From positions 114,374 to 178,373 of the forward strand of contig NZ_QPJC01000009.1 in assembly GCF_003337235.1 (NCBI RefSeq): 64,000 nt of DNA. The letters run 5' to 3'. The notes under the pieces are model-generated. The model was not told the DNA's origin and did not search any database. It saw only the letters and a list, made by a program, of their open reading frames with translations. This document shows, piece after piece, positions 28,231 through 37,487 of the stretch. Each line of letters begins with the position of its first letter. The stretch's first letter is position 1. The DNA comes from Halopolyspora algeriensis (GTDB lineage Bacteria > Actinomycetota > Actinomycetes > Mycobacteriales > Pseudonocardiaceae). The position numbers and the translations under genes are program-made.

Positions 28231-29070
28231 GTGACTGGGATCGGTTCTTACGAGCTGAACGACGGCAACTCCCTGCCCGTGGTGGGCTTCGGTACGTTCC
28301 CGCTGCGTGACGAAGACGGGGCAGCGGTGATGCGCGCCGCTCTGGAGAGCGGCTATCGGCTGCTCGACAGCGCCGTCAACTACGGCAACGAGGAGGCAGT
28401 CGGCCAGGCGGTGCGCGCATCCAGCGTGGCTCGGGAGGACGTGCGTATCACCACGAAGGTCCCCGGCCGGCACCACGAGCACTCCCTGGCTGTGAAGTCG
28501 GTCGAGGAGTCCCTGCGCAAGATGGGGACCGACTACCTCGATCTGTGCCTGATCCACTGGCCCAATCCGAGCGTCGGCAGGTACGTCGAAGCGTGGCGCG
28601 CCCTGATCGATCTCCGCGAGCGGGGCCTGGCGCGTTCCATCGGCGTCAGCAATTTCACCGAGCAGCACCTACGCGCCATCATAGATGACAGCGGTGTCAC
28701 ACCCGCGGTCAACCAGCTCGAGCTGCACCCGTACTTTCCGCAGGCCGCGATGCGGCAGGTCAATGCCGAGCTGGGAATCCAGACGCAATCATGGAGCCCG
28801 TTGGGCGAACGCAGTGTCCCTTTTGCCGAGCGGCCGGTGGCCGAAGCCGCAGCTGCACACGGCGTCACGCCAGCGCAGGTGATTCTGCGGTGGCAGCTGC
28901 AGCTTGGTGCGCTGCCCATACCGAAGTCGGCGGACCCGCAGCGACAGCGGGAAAACCTCGACCTCTTCGGCTTCGAACTCACCGATGCCGAAGTCGTGGC
29001 GATCAGTGGGCTGGCCAGGGACGACGGGCGCCTGTTTGGCGGAGACCCGGACGTTCACGAGGAGATGTAG
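28231..29070 (+). CDS. Aldo/keto reductase
   Basis: 279 residues, NADPH-dependent reductase with the (beta/alpha)8 fold. Catalytic tetrad: Asp in RLLDSAVNYGNE with its Tyr, Lys in ITTKVPG and His in LCLIHWPNP. NADPH-binding IPKSADPQRQRENLDLF lies near the C-terminus. It resembles 2,5-diketo-gluconate reductase-type enzymes. GTG start, single gene. Physiological substrate unknown. Confidence 0.9.
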   Translation: MTGIGSYELNDGNSLPVVGFGTFPLRDEDGAAVMRAALESGYRLLDSAVNYGNEEAVGQAVRASSVAREDVRITTKVPGRHHEHSLAVKSVEESLRKMGTDYLDLCLIHWPNPSVGRYVEAWRALIDLRERGLARSIGVSNFTEQHLRAIIDDSGVTPAVNQLELHPYFPQAAMRQVNAELGIQTQSWSPLGERSVPFAERPVAEAAAAHGVTPAQVILRWQLQLGALPIPKSADPQRQRENLDLFGFELTDAEVVAISGLARDDGRLFGGDPDVHEEM

Positions 29071-29544
29071 TCGCGCGTGCCGGGGAAGGCTCCGGCAGCC
29101 CGCAGCGGGCTCGGACCAGCTCCTCCAACGCCACATTGACCAGGTCCGGCGGATGAAACCCACCCAACCAAACCGCCGGAAAAACCGTTCATCAGACGGA
29201 CCCCCGCCGCCTGGTTAGGCGAGAAAGTGGCGGAGTTGTTCGGTGGCGGTGGAGTCGTGCTGGGCGTTGGGATCCGACGGAAGGGCGAAGCGGCGCGACA
29301 TCGAAGGCGCATCAGGAAGTCGGGGATCCCTCCGTGGGTGCGGGCAATCGGGCCGTGCCGTCACCCGGTGTGTTCCGGTGGTTCCGCTGCTGCGACCCCC
29401 GTGGCCGGCCGCAGGCTGCATCACGCGTGTCGGGAGCGGAGCGATTGTCGCGTTCGCGCGAGCTCCTATAATCTTGACCGTGCCGGTGTCGTCGTTCGAC
29501 GCGACACGACGCGCAGGAATTGTGATTTTTCGGAAAGGAGATCA
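29071..29544. other. Upstream region of htpG
   Basis: About 470 bases. The right part carries the htpG promoter (separate entry). Small hairpins such as AGCCCGC-A-GCGGGCT at 29097-29111 may end the reductase transcript. No gene recognised. Confidence 0.4.
29445..29472 (+). promoter_or_regulatory. Vegetative-type promoter for htpG
   Basis: TTGTCG (29445-29450), 16 bases, TATAAT (29467-29472), about 73 bases before the htpG start. I see no CIRCE or HAIR element nearby, so heat control, if any, is not explained by those repressors. Confidence 0.6.
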
Positions 29545-31449
29545 GTGAGCACGCAGGCGGAAACATTCGAATTCCAGGCGGAATCGCGCAAATTGTTGCA
29601 GTTGATGGTCCACGCCATCTACTCGAACAAGGACACGTTCCTGCGCGAACTCGTTTCCAACGCCTCGGACGCGCTCGACAAGGTGCGATTGGAGTCCTTC
29701 CGCGACAAGGACCTGGAGGTGGACACCTCCGACCTGCACATCCTGATCGAGGCCGACAGGGAGCACCGCACGCTGACGGTGCGCGACAACGGTATCGGCA
29801 TGTCCCGCGACGAGGTCCAGGAGCTCATCGGCACGATCGCGAAGTCGGGCACGGCCGAACTCCTCCAACAGCTGAAGGACACGAAGGACGGCGCGGCCGC
29901 GCAGGAGCTGATCGGCCAGTTCGGGCTCGGTTTCTACGCCAGCTTCATGGTCGCCGACAGGGTGACGCTGCTGACCCGCCGGGCGGGTGAGGACACGGGC
30001 ACCCGGTGGGACTCCACCGGCGAGGGCACCTACACCCTCGAGGGGGTCGACGAAGCTCCGCAGGGCACGGCGGTGACGCTGCACCTGAAGGCCGAGGACC
30101 AGGAAGACAGCCTGCTCGACTACACCGACAGCACGACGATCACCACCATCGTCAAGCGATACTCCGACTTCATCTCGTGGCCCATCCGGATGGAGGTCGA
30201 GCGCACCGACTCCGAGGGCGAGACCACGCGACAGATCGAGACGATCAACTCGATGAAGGCGCTCTGGGCCCGTCCCAAGGAGGAGGTCGCCGAGGAGGAG
30301 TACCGCGAGTTCTACAAGCACATCAGCCACGACTGGAACGACCCGCTCGAGACCATCCACCTGCGGGCCGAGGGCACGTTCGAGTACCAGGCGCTGCTGT
30401 TCATCCCCTCGATGGCCCCCTTCGACCTGTTCACGCGCGATGCCAAGCGCGGTGTCCAGCTCTACGTCAAGCGCGTGTTCATCATGGACGACTGCGAAGC
30501 GCTGCTGCCGGAGTACCTGCGCTTCGTCAAGGGCGTGGTGGACGCCCAGGACCTCTCCCTCAACGTCTCGCGGGAGATCCTGCAGCAGGACCGCCAGATC
30601 CAGATGATGCGCAGGCGACTGGTCAAGAAGGTGCTTTCCACGGTCAAGGAGCTGATGACCGAGGACCCGGATCGCTACGCCAAGTTCTGGGACCAGTTCG
30701 GCCAGGCCGTCAAGGAAGGTCTGCTGGGCGACGTCGACAACCGCGATCAGATCCTCGAGATCTCCTCCTTCGAGTCCACGCACGATCCGGAGAGCAGGAC
30801 GACGCTGCGCCAGTACATCGAGCGGATGAAGGACGGCCAGGACAGCATCTACTACATCACCGGGAGTTCGCGGTCCAAGGTCGAGAACTCCCCGCACATC
30901 GAGGCCTTCCGGGACAAGGGCCTGGAAGTGCTGCTGCTGACCGACCCGGTCGACGAGATGTGGGTGGAGTCGGTCCCGGAGTTCGACGGCAAGCCGTTCC
31001 AGTCGATCGCCAAGGGCCAGGTCGACCTCGACGAGCAGGACGATTCCAACAGCGAGCGAGCCGAGCAGGAGCAGGAGTTCGCCGAGGTGCTGTCCTGGAT
31101 GTCGACCAAGCTCGCCGACGACGTGAAGGAAGTGCGGTTGTCCTCGCGTCTGAGCACGTCACCGGCCTGCGTGGTCGGCGACACCAACGACATGGGGCCG
31201 ACGCTGGAAAAGATGTACCGCGCCATGGGCCACGAGATGCCGCCGGTGAAACGCATCCTCGAGGTCAACCCCAACCATCCCCTCGTGAGCGGGATGCGCG
31301 ATGCCTACGACAAGAACGGGGAGAGTCAGGAGCTGAAGGAGACGGCCGAACTCGTCCACGGCATGGCGCTGCTGGCCGAGGGTGGTGAGCTCCGGGAACC
31401 CGCAGAATTCACCACCCTGCTGGCCAACAGGCTCGCCCGGACGCTGTAA
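29545..31449 (+). CDS. htpG: Hsp90-family chaperone HtpG
   Basis: 634 residues, cytosolic ATP-dependent chaperone. GHKL ATP site: NASDALDKVR, DNGIGM and GQFGLGFYASFMV. Middle domain with the catalytic-loop Arg region (SLNVSREILQQDRQIQ) and C-terminal dimerisation domain are complete. GTG 29545 follows AAGGAG by four bases. Followed by a long hairpin. Confidence 0.96.
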   Translation: MSTQAETFEFQAESRKLLQLMVHAIYSNKDTFLRELVSNASDALDKVRLESFRDKDLEVDTSDLHILIEADREHRTLTVRDNGIGMSRDEVQELIGTIAKSGTAELLQQLKDTKDGAAAQELIGQFGLGFYASFMVADRVTLLTRRAGEDTGTRWDSTGEGTYTLEGVDEAPQGTAVTLHLKAEDQEDSLLDYTDSTTITTIVKRYSDFISWPIRMEVERTDSEGETTRQIETINSMKALWARPKEEVAEEEYREFYKHISHDWNDPLETIHLRAEGTFEYQALLFIPSMAPFDLFTRDAKRGVQLYVKRVFIMDDCEALLPEYLRFVKGVVDAQDLSLNVSREILQQDRQIQMMRRRLVKKVLSTVKELMTEDPDRYAKFWDQFGQAVKEGLLGDVDNRDQILEISSFESTHDPESRTTLRQYIERMKDGQDSIYYITGSSRSKVENSPHIEAFRDKGLEVLLLTDPVDEMWVESVPEFDGKPFQSIAKGQVDLDEQDDSNSERAEQEQEFAEVLSWMSTKLADDVKEVRLSSRLSTSPACVVGDTNDMGPTLEKMYRAMGHEMPPVKRILEVNPNHPLVSGMRDAYDKNGESQELKETAELVHGMALLAEGGELREPAEFTTLLANRLARTL

Positions 31450-31461
31450 CCGCTCTGGCCT

Positions 31462-31503
31462 CCTGCCGGGACCGGAAAGCAGTCGCTCCCCGGCCCCGGC
31501 AGG
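31462..31503 (+). terminator. Hairpin terminator after htpG
   Basis: CCTGCCGGG-A-CCGG pairs with CCGG-C-CCCGGCAGG, about 14 paired bases around a 14-base loop, 13 bases after the stop. No T-run. Confidence 0.65.
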
Positions 31504-32164
31504 GCGCCGCGGCAAGGCCATTCCTCCCCGACCGGCTGTTCCCGCCGATGAGGCTGTGCACGCACCAACCGTTTCCACCCGCTCGTGCTCGAGCGGATCG
31601 CCACGACGGCGCGGCAGGAATCGCTGTGGGCTCAGCCACCGGCAAGGCACGGGGTGAGCTGCGCACTATCCACCCGGCTACGGCTGAGTGGGTGACTCGG
31701 GGAACTGTGGGTGGTCACCGGACATGTCCTGTGTCGCTGTCCTGCCAGGAGGCCTCGAGCCAGGTGTCGCGGACTGGACCAACTGCACACAGTGCCGCGG
31801 GAGGAACTCGTCTGCCTGCAGCGGTGACGGCACACAGCACGACCTTGGCGGTGGCCGGTCGAGCTCTCAGTCCATACTCGACCGGCCACCGTTCCTCGAA
31901 GCTGAAGCGCTGACTCCACGCAGTACGGGGCAGACGTCCGGAGTGCCGCGCCCGGTGGCGGCGTGGATCAACGCCACCGGATCGACGAGCTCAGCCCATG
32001 CCCACCACGCCAAGACCAGTGCCTCGCCAACCTTTCTGTCGCCATGCTCGGTGCCGGATGACCGCGACGCCGGGCACTCGAGAAGCACGGATCCCTACCG
32101 CGGCGACGGGATCTCGCTTTCTTTCCGGGGAGTCTGTCGACGAGTGTTCGTGTATGCCGCGCTG
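31504..32164. other. Convergent intergenic region
   Basis: About 660 bases between htpG and the convergent exporter gene. Frames are Ser/Thr/Arg-rich and match nothing I know. No repeat or RNA gene recognised. Confidence 0.4.
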
Positions 32165-33682
32165 TCAGCGTGGCGGGCCGGGCAGCGGTGCCGAGTCCGA
32201 GTCGGTGTGCTCGGCCGATCCGCTGCGGTCTCGACGGGTGGCCGTGCTGGTCGCACTCGACTGGTGTGCCGGCGCGCCCGGCAGTATGCCCAGCATCAGC
32301 ACGGCGGCACTGGCCAGGATGGCGGCCCCCGTCGCAAAGGCCGCCGCATAGCCGGTGGTCAGCACGCCCGGGTCGGTGCTGCCGTGGATGTGGGCGGCGC
32401 CCACCGCCGACAGCACCGACAGTGACAGCGCACCGCCGATCTGGCGGGAGGTGTTGACCAGCCCGGACACCAACCCTGTTTCTCCTGGCCCGGCGCCCGA
32501 GGTGGCGACCGCGGCCACGGGTGTGGCGGTCAGCCCGGCGCCGAGTGCCATGAGGATGCCGGGCCCGAGGATCGTGCCGAGATAGGTTCCGTCCACGGTC
32601 ATGGTGCTTTGCCAGACCATGCCGGCCGCGCCGATCAACGCCCCCGCCACGGCCAGGGTCTTGGCGCCCAGCAGGCGCATCAGCCGGGGTGCGGCCTGCG
32701 CGCCGAGGATGATGCTCACCGAGTGCGGCAGGAAGGACAGGCCTGTCCGCAGTGGTGTGTAGCCGAGCACGTGCTGCATGTACAGCGTCAGGAAGAACCA
32801 CATGCAGAACATGACCCCGCCCGCGGCCAGCATCGCAGCGTTGGCCGCGGCCACCGAACGCAGTCGAAACACGTGCAACGGCATCAGCGGCTCCCGCAAG
32901 CGGGCCTCGACCACGACGAACACGGCCAGCACCACCAGCCCGGCGCCCAGCGGCAACAGCGCGCCGACCGCCGTCCACCCTGCGGACTCGGTCTGCACGA
33001 TGCCGTAGGCCAGCAGCGCCAAGCCCGCACTGACCAGCATCGCACCGGGCAGGTCCAGCCGCTTGCGGACCTGATCACCACGCTCGGCCAACCACAGCAC
33101 CGCACCGGCCATGGTCAGCGCCCCGACCGGAACGTTGATCAGCAGCACCCAGCGCCAGGACAGGAATTCGGTGAGCACACCACCGACGAGGCTGCCCGCC
33201 GCGCCACCACCGGCGCCGACCGCGGTCCACACGGCGATCGCGCGGGTGCGACCCGACTCGTCGGCAAACGAGCCGGTGACCAGAGTGAGGGTGGCCGGGG
33301 CCAGCACGGCCGCACCGACCCCTTGGATCGCGCGGGCGGTGATGAGCTGCCACGGTGCCATCGCCATCCCACCGGCCAGGCTGGCCACAGTGAACAGACC
33401 GAGCCCGGTGACGAAGGTGCGTTTGCGGCCGAACACATCGGCGGCCCGACCACCCAGCAGCATGAAACCGGCGAAGGTGATCACATACGCGTTCACCACC
33501 CACTGCAGCCCCGCCTGGCTCAACTCGAGACCGGACCGCATGGCCGGCAGCGCCACATTGACCACCGACACATCGAGCACCACCAAGAACTGGCCCAGGC
33601 AGGCGATCGCCAGCACCACCCAGGGCGGCGGACTCGAGGCACTGCGATCGACCTGCGTCCGACCGGCCACCGACGGATCCAT
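32165..33682 (-). CDS. DHA2-family (EmrB/QacA-type) MFS drug exporter
   Basis: 505 residues, 14 predicted helices. Motifs: LVVLDVSVVNVALPAM in TM1, GGRAADVFGRKR (motif A) and the TM5 motif C region GAGGGAAGSLVGGVL, the antiporter signature. Exports hydrophobic drugs in exchange for protons. ATG 33682 with AGAGGAAAGG upstream. No TetR or MarR regulator adjoins it, which is unusual for this family. Confidence 0.92.
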   Translation of the reverse strand: MDPSVAGRTQVDRSASSPPPWVVLAIACLGQFLVVLDVSVVNVALPAMRSGLELSQAGLQWVVNAYVITFAGFMLLGGRAADVFGRKRTFVTGLGLFTVASLAGGMAMAPWQLITARAIQGVGAAVLAPATLTLVTGSFADESGRTRAIAVWTAVGAGGGAAGSLVGGVLTEFLSWRWVLLINVPVGALTMAGAVLWLAERGDQVRKRLDLPGAMLVSAGLALLAYGIVQTESAGWTAVGALLPLGAGLVVLAVFVVVEARLREPLMPLHVFRLRSVAAANAAMLAAGGVMFCMWFFLTLYMQHVLGYTPLRTGLSFLPHSVSIILGAQAAPRLMRLLGAKTLAVAGALIGAAGMVWQSTMTVDGTYLGTILGPGILMALGAGLTATPVAAVATSGAGPGETGLVSGLVNTSRQIGGALSLSVLSAVGAAHIHGSTDPGVLTTGYAAAFATGAAILASAAVLMLGILPGAPAHQSSATSTATRRDRSGSAEHTDSDSAPLPGPPR

Positions 33683-34237
33683 ACGTTCCTTTCCTCTGCC
33701 CGGTGCCCGCCCTGCTCTCGGCGCGCACGACCGGGATTGTTCACCTTGGAGTGCGCTCGAGGTCAATCCGCCGGCATTCGGTCATGGTTCGACACCCACC
33801 GTCCGGAGCTGTGCTCGGTTCTCGAGCTCCGAGGTGCCTCTGCCACTTCGGTGCTGAACCATCGCCGCGGCCGCTCCCGCGTGCCCAGCGGCACTGCCTT
33901 CGGCGGCCCGCAGGTGTGGAGGCGGGCACTCCGACCGACACAGGCGGCTGCGGGCGAGGTCCCGCCTGCCGGCGATCCCACCCGGTCGGGCGAGCGCGGA
34001 GACCACCGCGATGGTCGACACGCTCGTTGCCCGCTTGCGCGGCCACGGCACATCCTCGTCACCGTCCCCGCGCAACACCCGCCTCACGGGCGACCCATCG
34101 TCTTGCTCAGTGCGCCACCTCGCTGTGAGCAGACCACGTCCCCGTGGTTGCCGGCTTTCGGCCCCAACACCGAGTCCGCCGCGCCACCGGCCCCTGTCAG
34201 GCCCCACTCGTAGTCTGCTGCCGGAAGGAAACGCGCC
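33683..34237. other. Gap before the prim-pol gene
   Basis: About 550 bases. No protein signature found on either strand. It may be the decayed remainder of the element that brought the prim-pol gene. Confidence 0.35.
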
Positions 34238-35164
34238 ATGCCCACCACACCCAGCTCACCGCCGCGCCTGCTGGCGGCCGCCCTGGCCGCCGCCGACCGC
34301 GGATGGCCCGTCGTGCCCGTCCGGCCCCGCTCGAAGATTCCGGCGCTGCACCACCGCGACCGCTGCCCCGGCACCGGCGTCTGCGCCGACGGCCACCGCG
34401 GCTGGCCCCAACGGGCCACCACCGATCCGAGCACGCTGGCCCAGTGGTGGCACCGACGCCCGTACAACATCGGCATCGCCACCGGCCCCGCCGCACTCGT
34501 CGTGCTCGACCTCGACGAGGCCCACGCCCACGGAGCCACCACCCCACACGGCCTCACCCACGGCACGTCCGTGTTCGCCCGGCTCGCCGAGGAGGCCGGC
34601 CAGTCCGCCCCGTGGGACACCTACACCGTGCTCACCCCGAGCGGAGGGCGGCACCTGTACTACCACGCCCCCGCACCGGGGACGATCCGCAGCAGCACCG
34701 GCCCGTCCGGGCTCGCCCCGCTGATCGACGTGCGCGCCCAGGGCGGCTTGATCCTCGCCGCAGGATCGACCCGCCGCGACGGCGACTACCGCCGCGATCC
34801 CACCGCGCCGCAGGAGCTGCTGCCGCTGCCCGAGTGGCTCGCCGACCGGCTCACTCCCCCACCACCTCCCCCACCGGCCCAGCTCGACCTGCCGCCCGGA
34901 CAGGTCGATGCCTACGTTGCCGGTGTGGTGCGCCGCCGCGTCGCCGCAGTCCACGCGGCCGAGGTCGGAACACGCCACAGCACGCTGCTGTCGGCCGCAG
35001 CCGGGCTGGGCCGGTTCGTCGGCGCCGGCCACCTGCACTACGACGACGCCTGGAACCAGCTGCTCACCGCCGCGCAGGCACACCTCGGCGTCGAGGATTT
35101 CACCCTCCACGAGCTCGAAACCACCCTGCGCGACGGGCTGGCCTGGGGCATCGCCCACGCGTAA
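34238..35164 (+). CDS. Bifunctional DNA primase/polymerase (prim-pol) protein
   Basis: 308 residues. N-terminal prim-pol domain: AAALAAADRGWPVVPVRP, a Cys-rich insert (CPGTGVC), WWHRRPYNIGIATG, catalytic acidic motif VVLDLDEAH and GGRHLYYHA. The C-terminal ~100 residues follow a proline run and lack a helicase. Such short prim-pol proteins replicate actinomycete integrative elements (pSAM2-like), normally beside Rep, excisionase and integrase genes. None adjoin it here, so it may be an orphan of a lost element. Confidence 0.88.
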   Translation: MPTTPSSPPRLLAAALAAADRGWPVVPVRPRSKIPALHHRDRCPGTGVCADGHRGWPQRATTDPSTLAQWWHRRPYNIGIATGPAALVVLDLDEAHAHGATTPHGLTHGTSVFARLAEEAGQSAPWDTYTVLTPSGGRHLYYHAPAPGTIRSSTGPSGLAPLIDVRAQGGLILAAGSTRRDGDYRRDPTAPQELLPLPEWLADRLTPPPPPPPAQLDLPPGQVDAYVAGVVRRRVAAVHAAEVGTRHSTLLSAAAGLGRFVGAGHLHYDDAWNQLLTAAQAHLGVEDFTLHELETTLRDGLAWGIAHA

Positions 35165-35355
35165 GCACCGTCGCCGCCCACCGGACCCGAGTGCGAGCCA
35201 CCACGATCCTCCTTCTGGCCATCTGATCGCCACGCGCCGGAAGACCGATCTCCCCGACACCGCACGCTGGGACACCGCACCTGCGCGATGTCCTGCGCAC
35301 GCAGCAGAGTCGGATCGCGTACTGCTCCTCGACCGTGCCGGGCCCGGTCGGTGGC

Positions 35356-36948
35356 TCAGGCGGGCCGGGCACCCGGCCGATCGTTGTCGATGACGTAGCT
35401 CGCGCGGGTGCGTACCGGCGCGCCCGGGCGGGTCACGTAATCGACGGTGCGGAAATCGGCGGTCCACTCGGTGGGGGTGACGATGTTGCGCACATAGCCC
35501 CGCTGGCGGTTGAGGAATGTGATGTGCGGGTTCTCCTGCAGCTGCACCTGGTCACCGGGACGCTGGTGCTGACCGTCACCGCCGCTGGTGATCGAAGTCC
35601 CGACCAGTTCGGTGGCCACAGTGGCCGATCCGGGATCGTTGAAATCGGCCTTGACGTCGGCGACGTAGTTGGCGTGCACATCGCCGGTGAGCACCACGGG
35701 GTTGGAGGCGGTAGCGGCGAGGTGGTCGCGGAGTTCGTTGCGTTCGACGGCGTAGCCGTCCCAGGCATCGTTGCTGAAGTTCGTGTCCGCCCCGGCGACG
35801 AAGTCGCGCTGGGAGAAAAACACCTGCTGGGCCAGCACATTCCACCGCGCGGTCGGCCCGGCCACCGCCTCGCGCAGCCAGGCCTTCTGCCGGTCACCGA
35901 GCAAGGTGCGGTTCGGGTCGGCCCGGTGAGCGTCGCCGACCTGGTCACTGCGGTACTGGCGGGTGTCGAGCAGGTAGAAGTCCATCAGATCACCGAAGGT
36001 CAGCCGACGATACAGCTGCACATCCGGTCCCTGTGGACGTTGGCTGCGGCGCAGCGGCATGTGCTCGTAGTAAGCCTGCAGCGCCCGGGCGCGGCGTCGC
36101 AGGAACCTCTGCGGGGCGTCGTTGTTCTCCGAGATCTCATCGGCCCAGTTGTTTTCCACCTCGTGATCGTCGAAAACGATCGCCCACGGAAACGCCGCAT
36201 GCGCGGCCTGCAAATCGGTGTCGGTTTTGAACAAGGAATGGCGCAGCCGATACTGCGCCAAGGTCTTGGTTTCCCGACCGTGTGCCGGCCCGACCGAGGC
36301 CCCGTGGCGCCACAGGTTCTCCTCGGTGATGCCGTACTCGTAGATGTAATCGCCGAGGAAGAACACCGCATCCAGATCCTCGGTGGCCATGTGCCGGTAG
36401 GCGCTGAAATAGCCGTGATACCACGCCTGACAGCTGGCGATGGCAAAAGCGAACCGATCCAGTCGGGCACCGGCCTGCGGCGCCGTCTTGGTCCGCCCGG
36501 CCGGGCTGATCTCCGCACCGACGCGGAACCGGTAGAAGTACTCGGTGTCGGGGCGCAGCCCCTCCACCTCCACGTGCACCGAGTGCGCTTCCTCCGGGCG
36601 GGCGAGTTCGGTGCCGGCGGCGACCACGCCGCGGAAATGCTCATCGGCGGCCACCTGCCACTGCACCGCCACCGGCCGGTCCGGCATTCCGCCACGGCCG
36701 TCCTCGGCCAAGGGCTCGGGAGCCAATCGGGTCCACAGGACCACACCAGTCGGCAGCGGATCACCGGAGGCGACCCCGAGACGGAACGGATCAGAGATCG
36801 GTCCTCGGCCCCGGGGCGCGCTCGCCCACCCTGTCGAGGTGCCCAGCGCTGAGGCGCCCAGTGCGGCCGCACCGGCGGTGCCGGCCAGCAACACCTGCCG
36901 GCGGGACGCCGACCGAGCAGACGAGGAGGAACTGGTGGGATCGGACAT
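35356..36948 (-). CDS. phoD: PhoD-family alkaline phosphatase/phosphodiesterase, Tat-exported
   Basis: 530 residues. Twin-Arg signal SRRQVLLAGTAGAAALGASA at the N-terminus, then a Fn3-like PhoD N-domain and the metallophosphatase core: ASCQAWYHGYFSAYR, FFLGDYIYEYG, FDDHEVENNWAD and VLTGDVHANYVAD supply Fe/Ca ligands. Releases phosphate from phosphodiesters outside the cell. ATG 36948 begins the signal. No Pho box was identified by eye. Confidence 0.93.
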   Translation of the reverse strand: MSDPTSSSSSARSASRRQVLLAGTAGAAALGASALGTSTGWASAPRGRGPISDPFRLGVASGDPLPTGVVLWTRLAPEPLAEDGRGGMPDRPVAVQWQVAADEHFRGVVAAGTELARPEEAHSVHVEVEGLRPDTEYFYRFRVGAEISPAGRTKTAPQAGARLDRFAFAIASCQAWYHGYFSAYRHMATEDLDAVFFLGDYIYEYGITEENLWRHGASVGPAHGRETKTLAQYRLRHSLFKTDTDLQAAHAAFPWAIVFDDHEVENNWADEISENNDAPQRFLRRRARALQAYYEHMPLRRSQRPQGPDVQLYRRLTFGDLMDFYLLDTRQYRSDQVGDAHRADPNRTLLGDRQKAWLREAVAGPTARWNVLAQQVFFSQRDFVAGADTNFSNDAWDGYAVERNELRDHLAATASNPVVLTGDVHANYVADVKADFNDPGSATVATELVGTSITSGGDGQHQRPGDQVQLQENPHITFLNRQRGYVRNIVTPTEWTADFRTVDYVTRPGAPVRTRASYVIDNDRPGARPA

Positions 36949-37487
36949 GCGCTGCCTCCGTAGATCGCTGAAGCCATCCACCCACCGACACACGGTGGGC
37001 ACGTCCCATCACGCCATGCCCACCTTGATCCGCGAACCACGAAAGAGTGAACATTCGGGTTTCTCGGTCACGGGACCGAACGGAGACGACAGGGGAGACC
37101 ACATCGACACCGCCGCGCAGTCCGCGGGCCCCGTTGGATCCAGGTCGGTGTGGTCACGCTGCACGAACCCGCACTCCCCGCCCGGGCCACAGGCCGACTG
37201 CTTTCCAGGAGGGGCCAGCGTGCGAGGGCGACGAGCACCATGCCCGTCGCCCTCGCGGACGAGGTTTTCCGCTTCCTCGCCAGTGCATCCGGGAGGATCC
37301 GTGCCGACTGACGCCGGTTCCCCAGCCATCCACCACCAGACCGACGGCCGGGATGCTCTTCGCCGCAGTGGTGTCCCGATCGTGGCGGGTGCGGCTGTTC
37401 CGGCACGGAGCTCACGGGCTCTTTCGTCCGGCCTGTTCGTGCTTGCGCCGGCTCCCGTCGGCACGGGCAGACAACCGGTCGGCATGT
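36949..37487. other. Gap between phoD and the NRAMP-like gene
   Basis: About 540 bases, no recognisable gene. It should hold the phoD promoter at the left and the end of the sugar-acid cluster transcript at the right. Confidence 0.4.

Noticed and set aside
29542..30897. 451-codon open frame opposite htpG
   Set aside because: Pure antisense shadow of the chaperone gene with no family signature.
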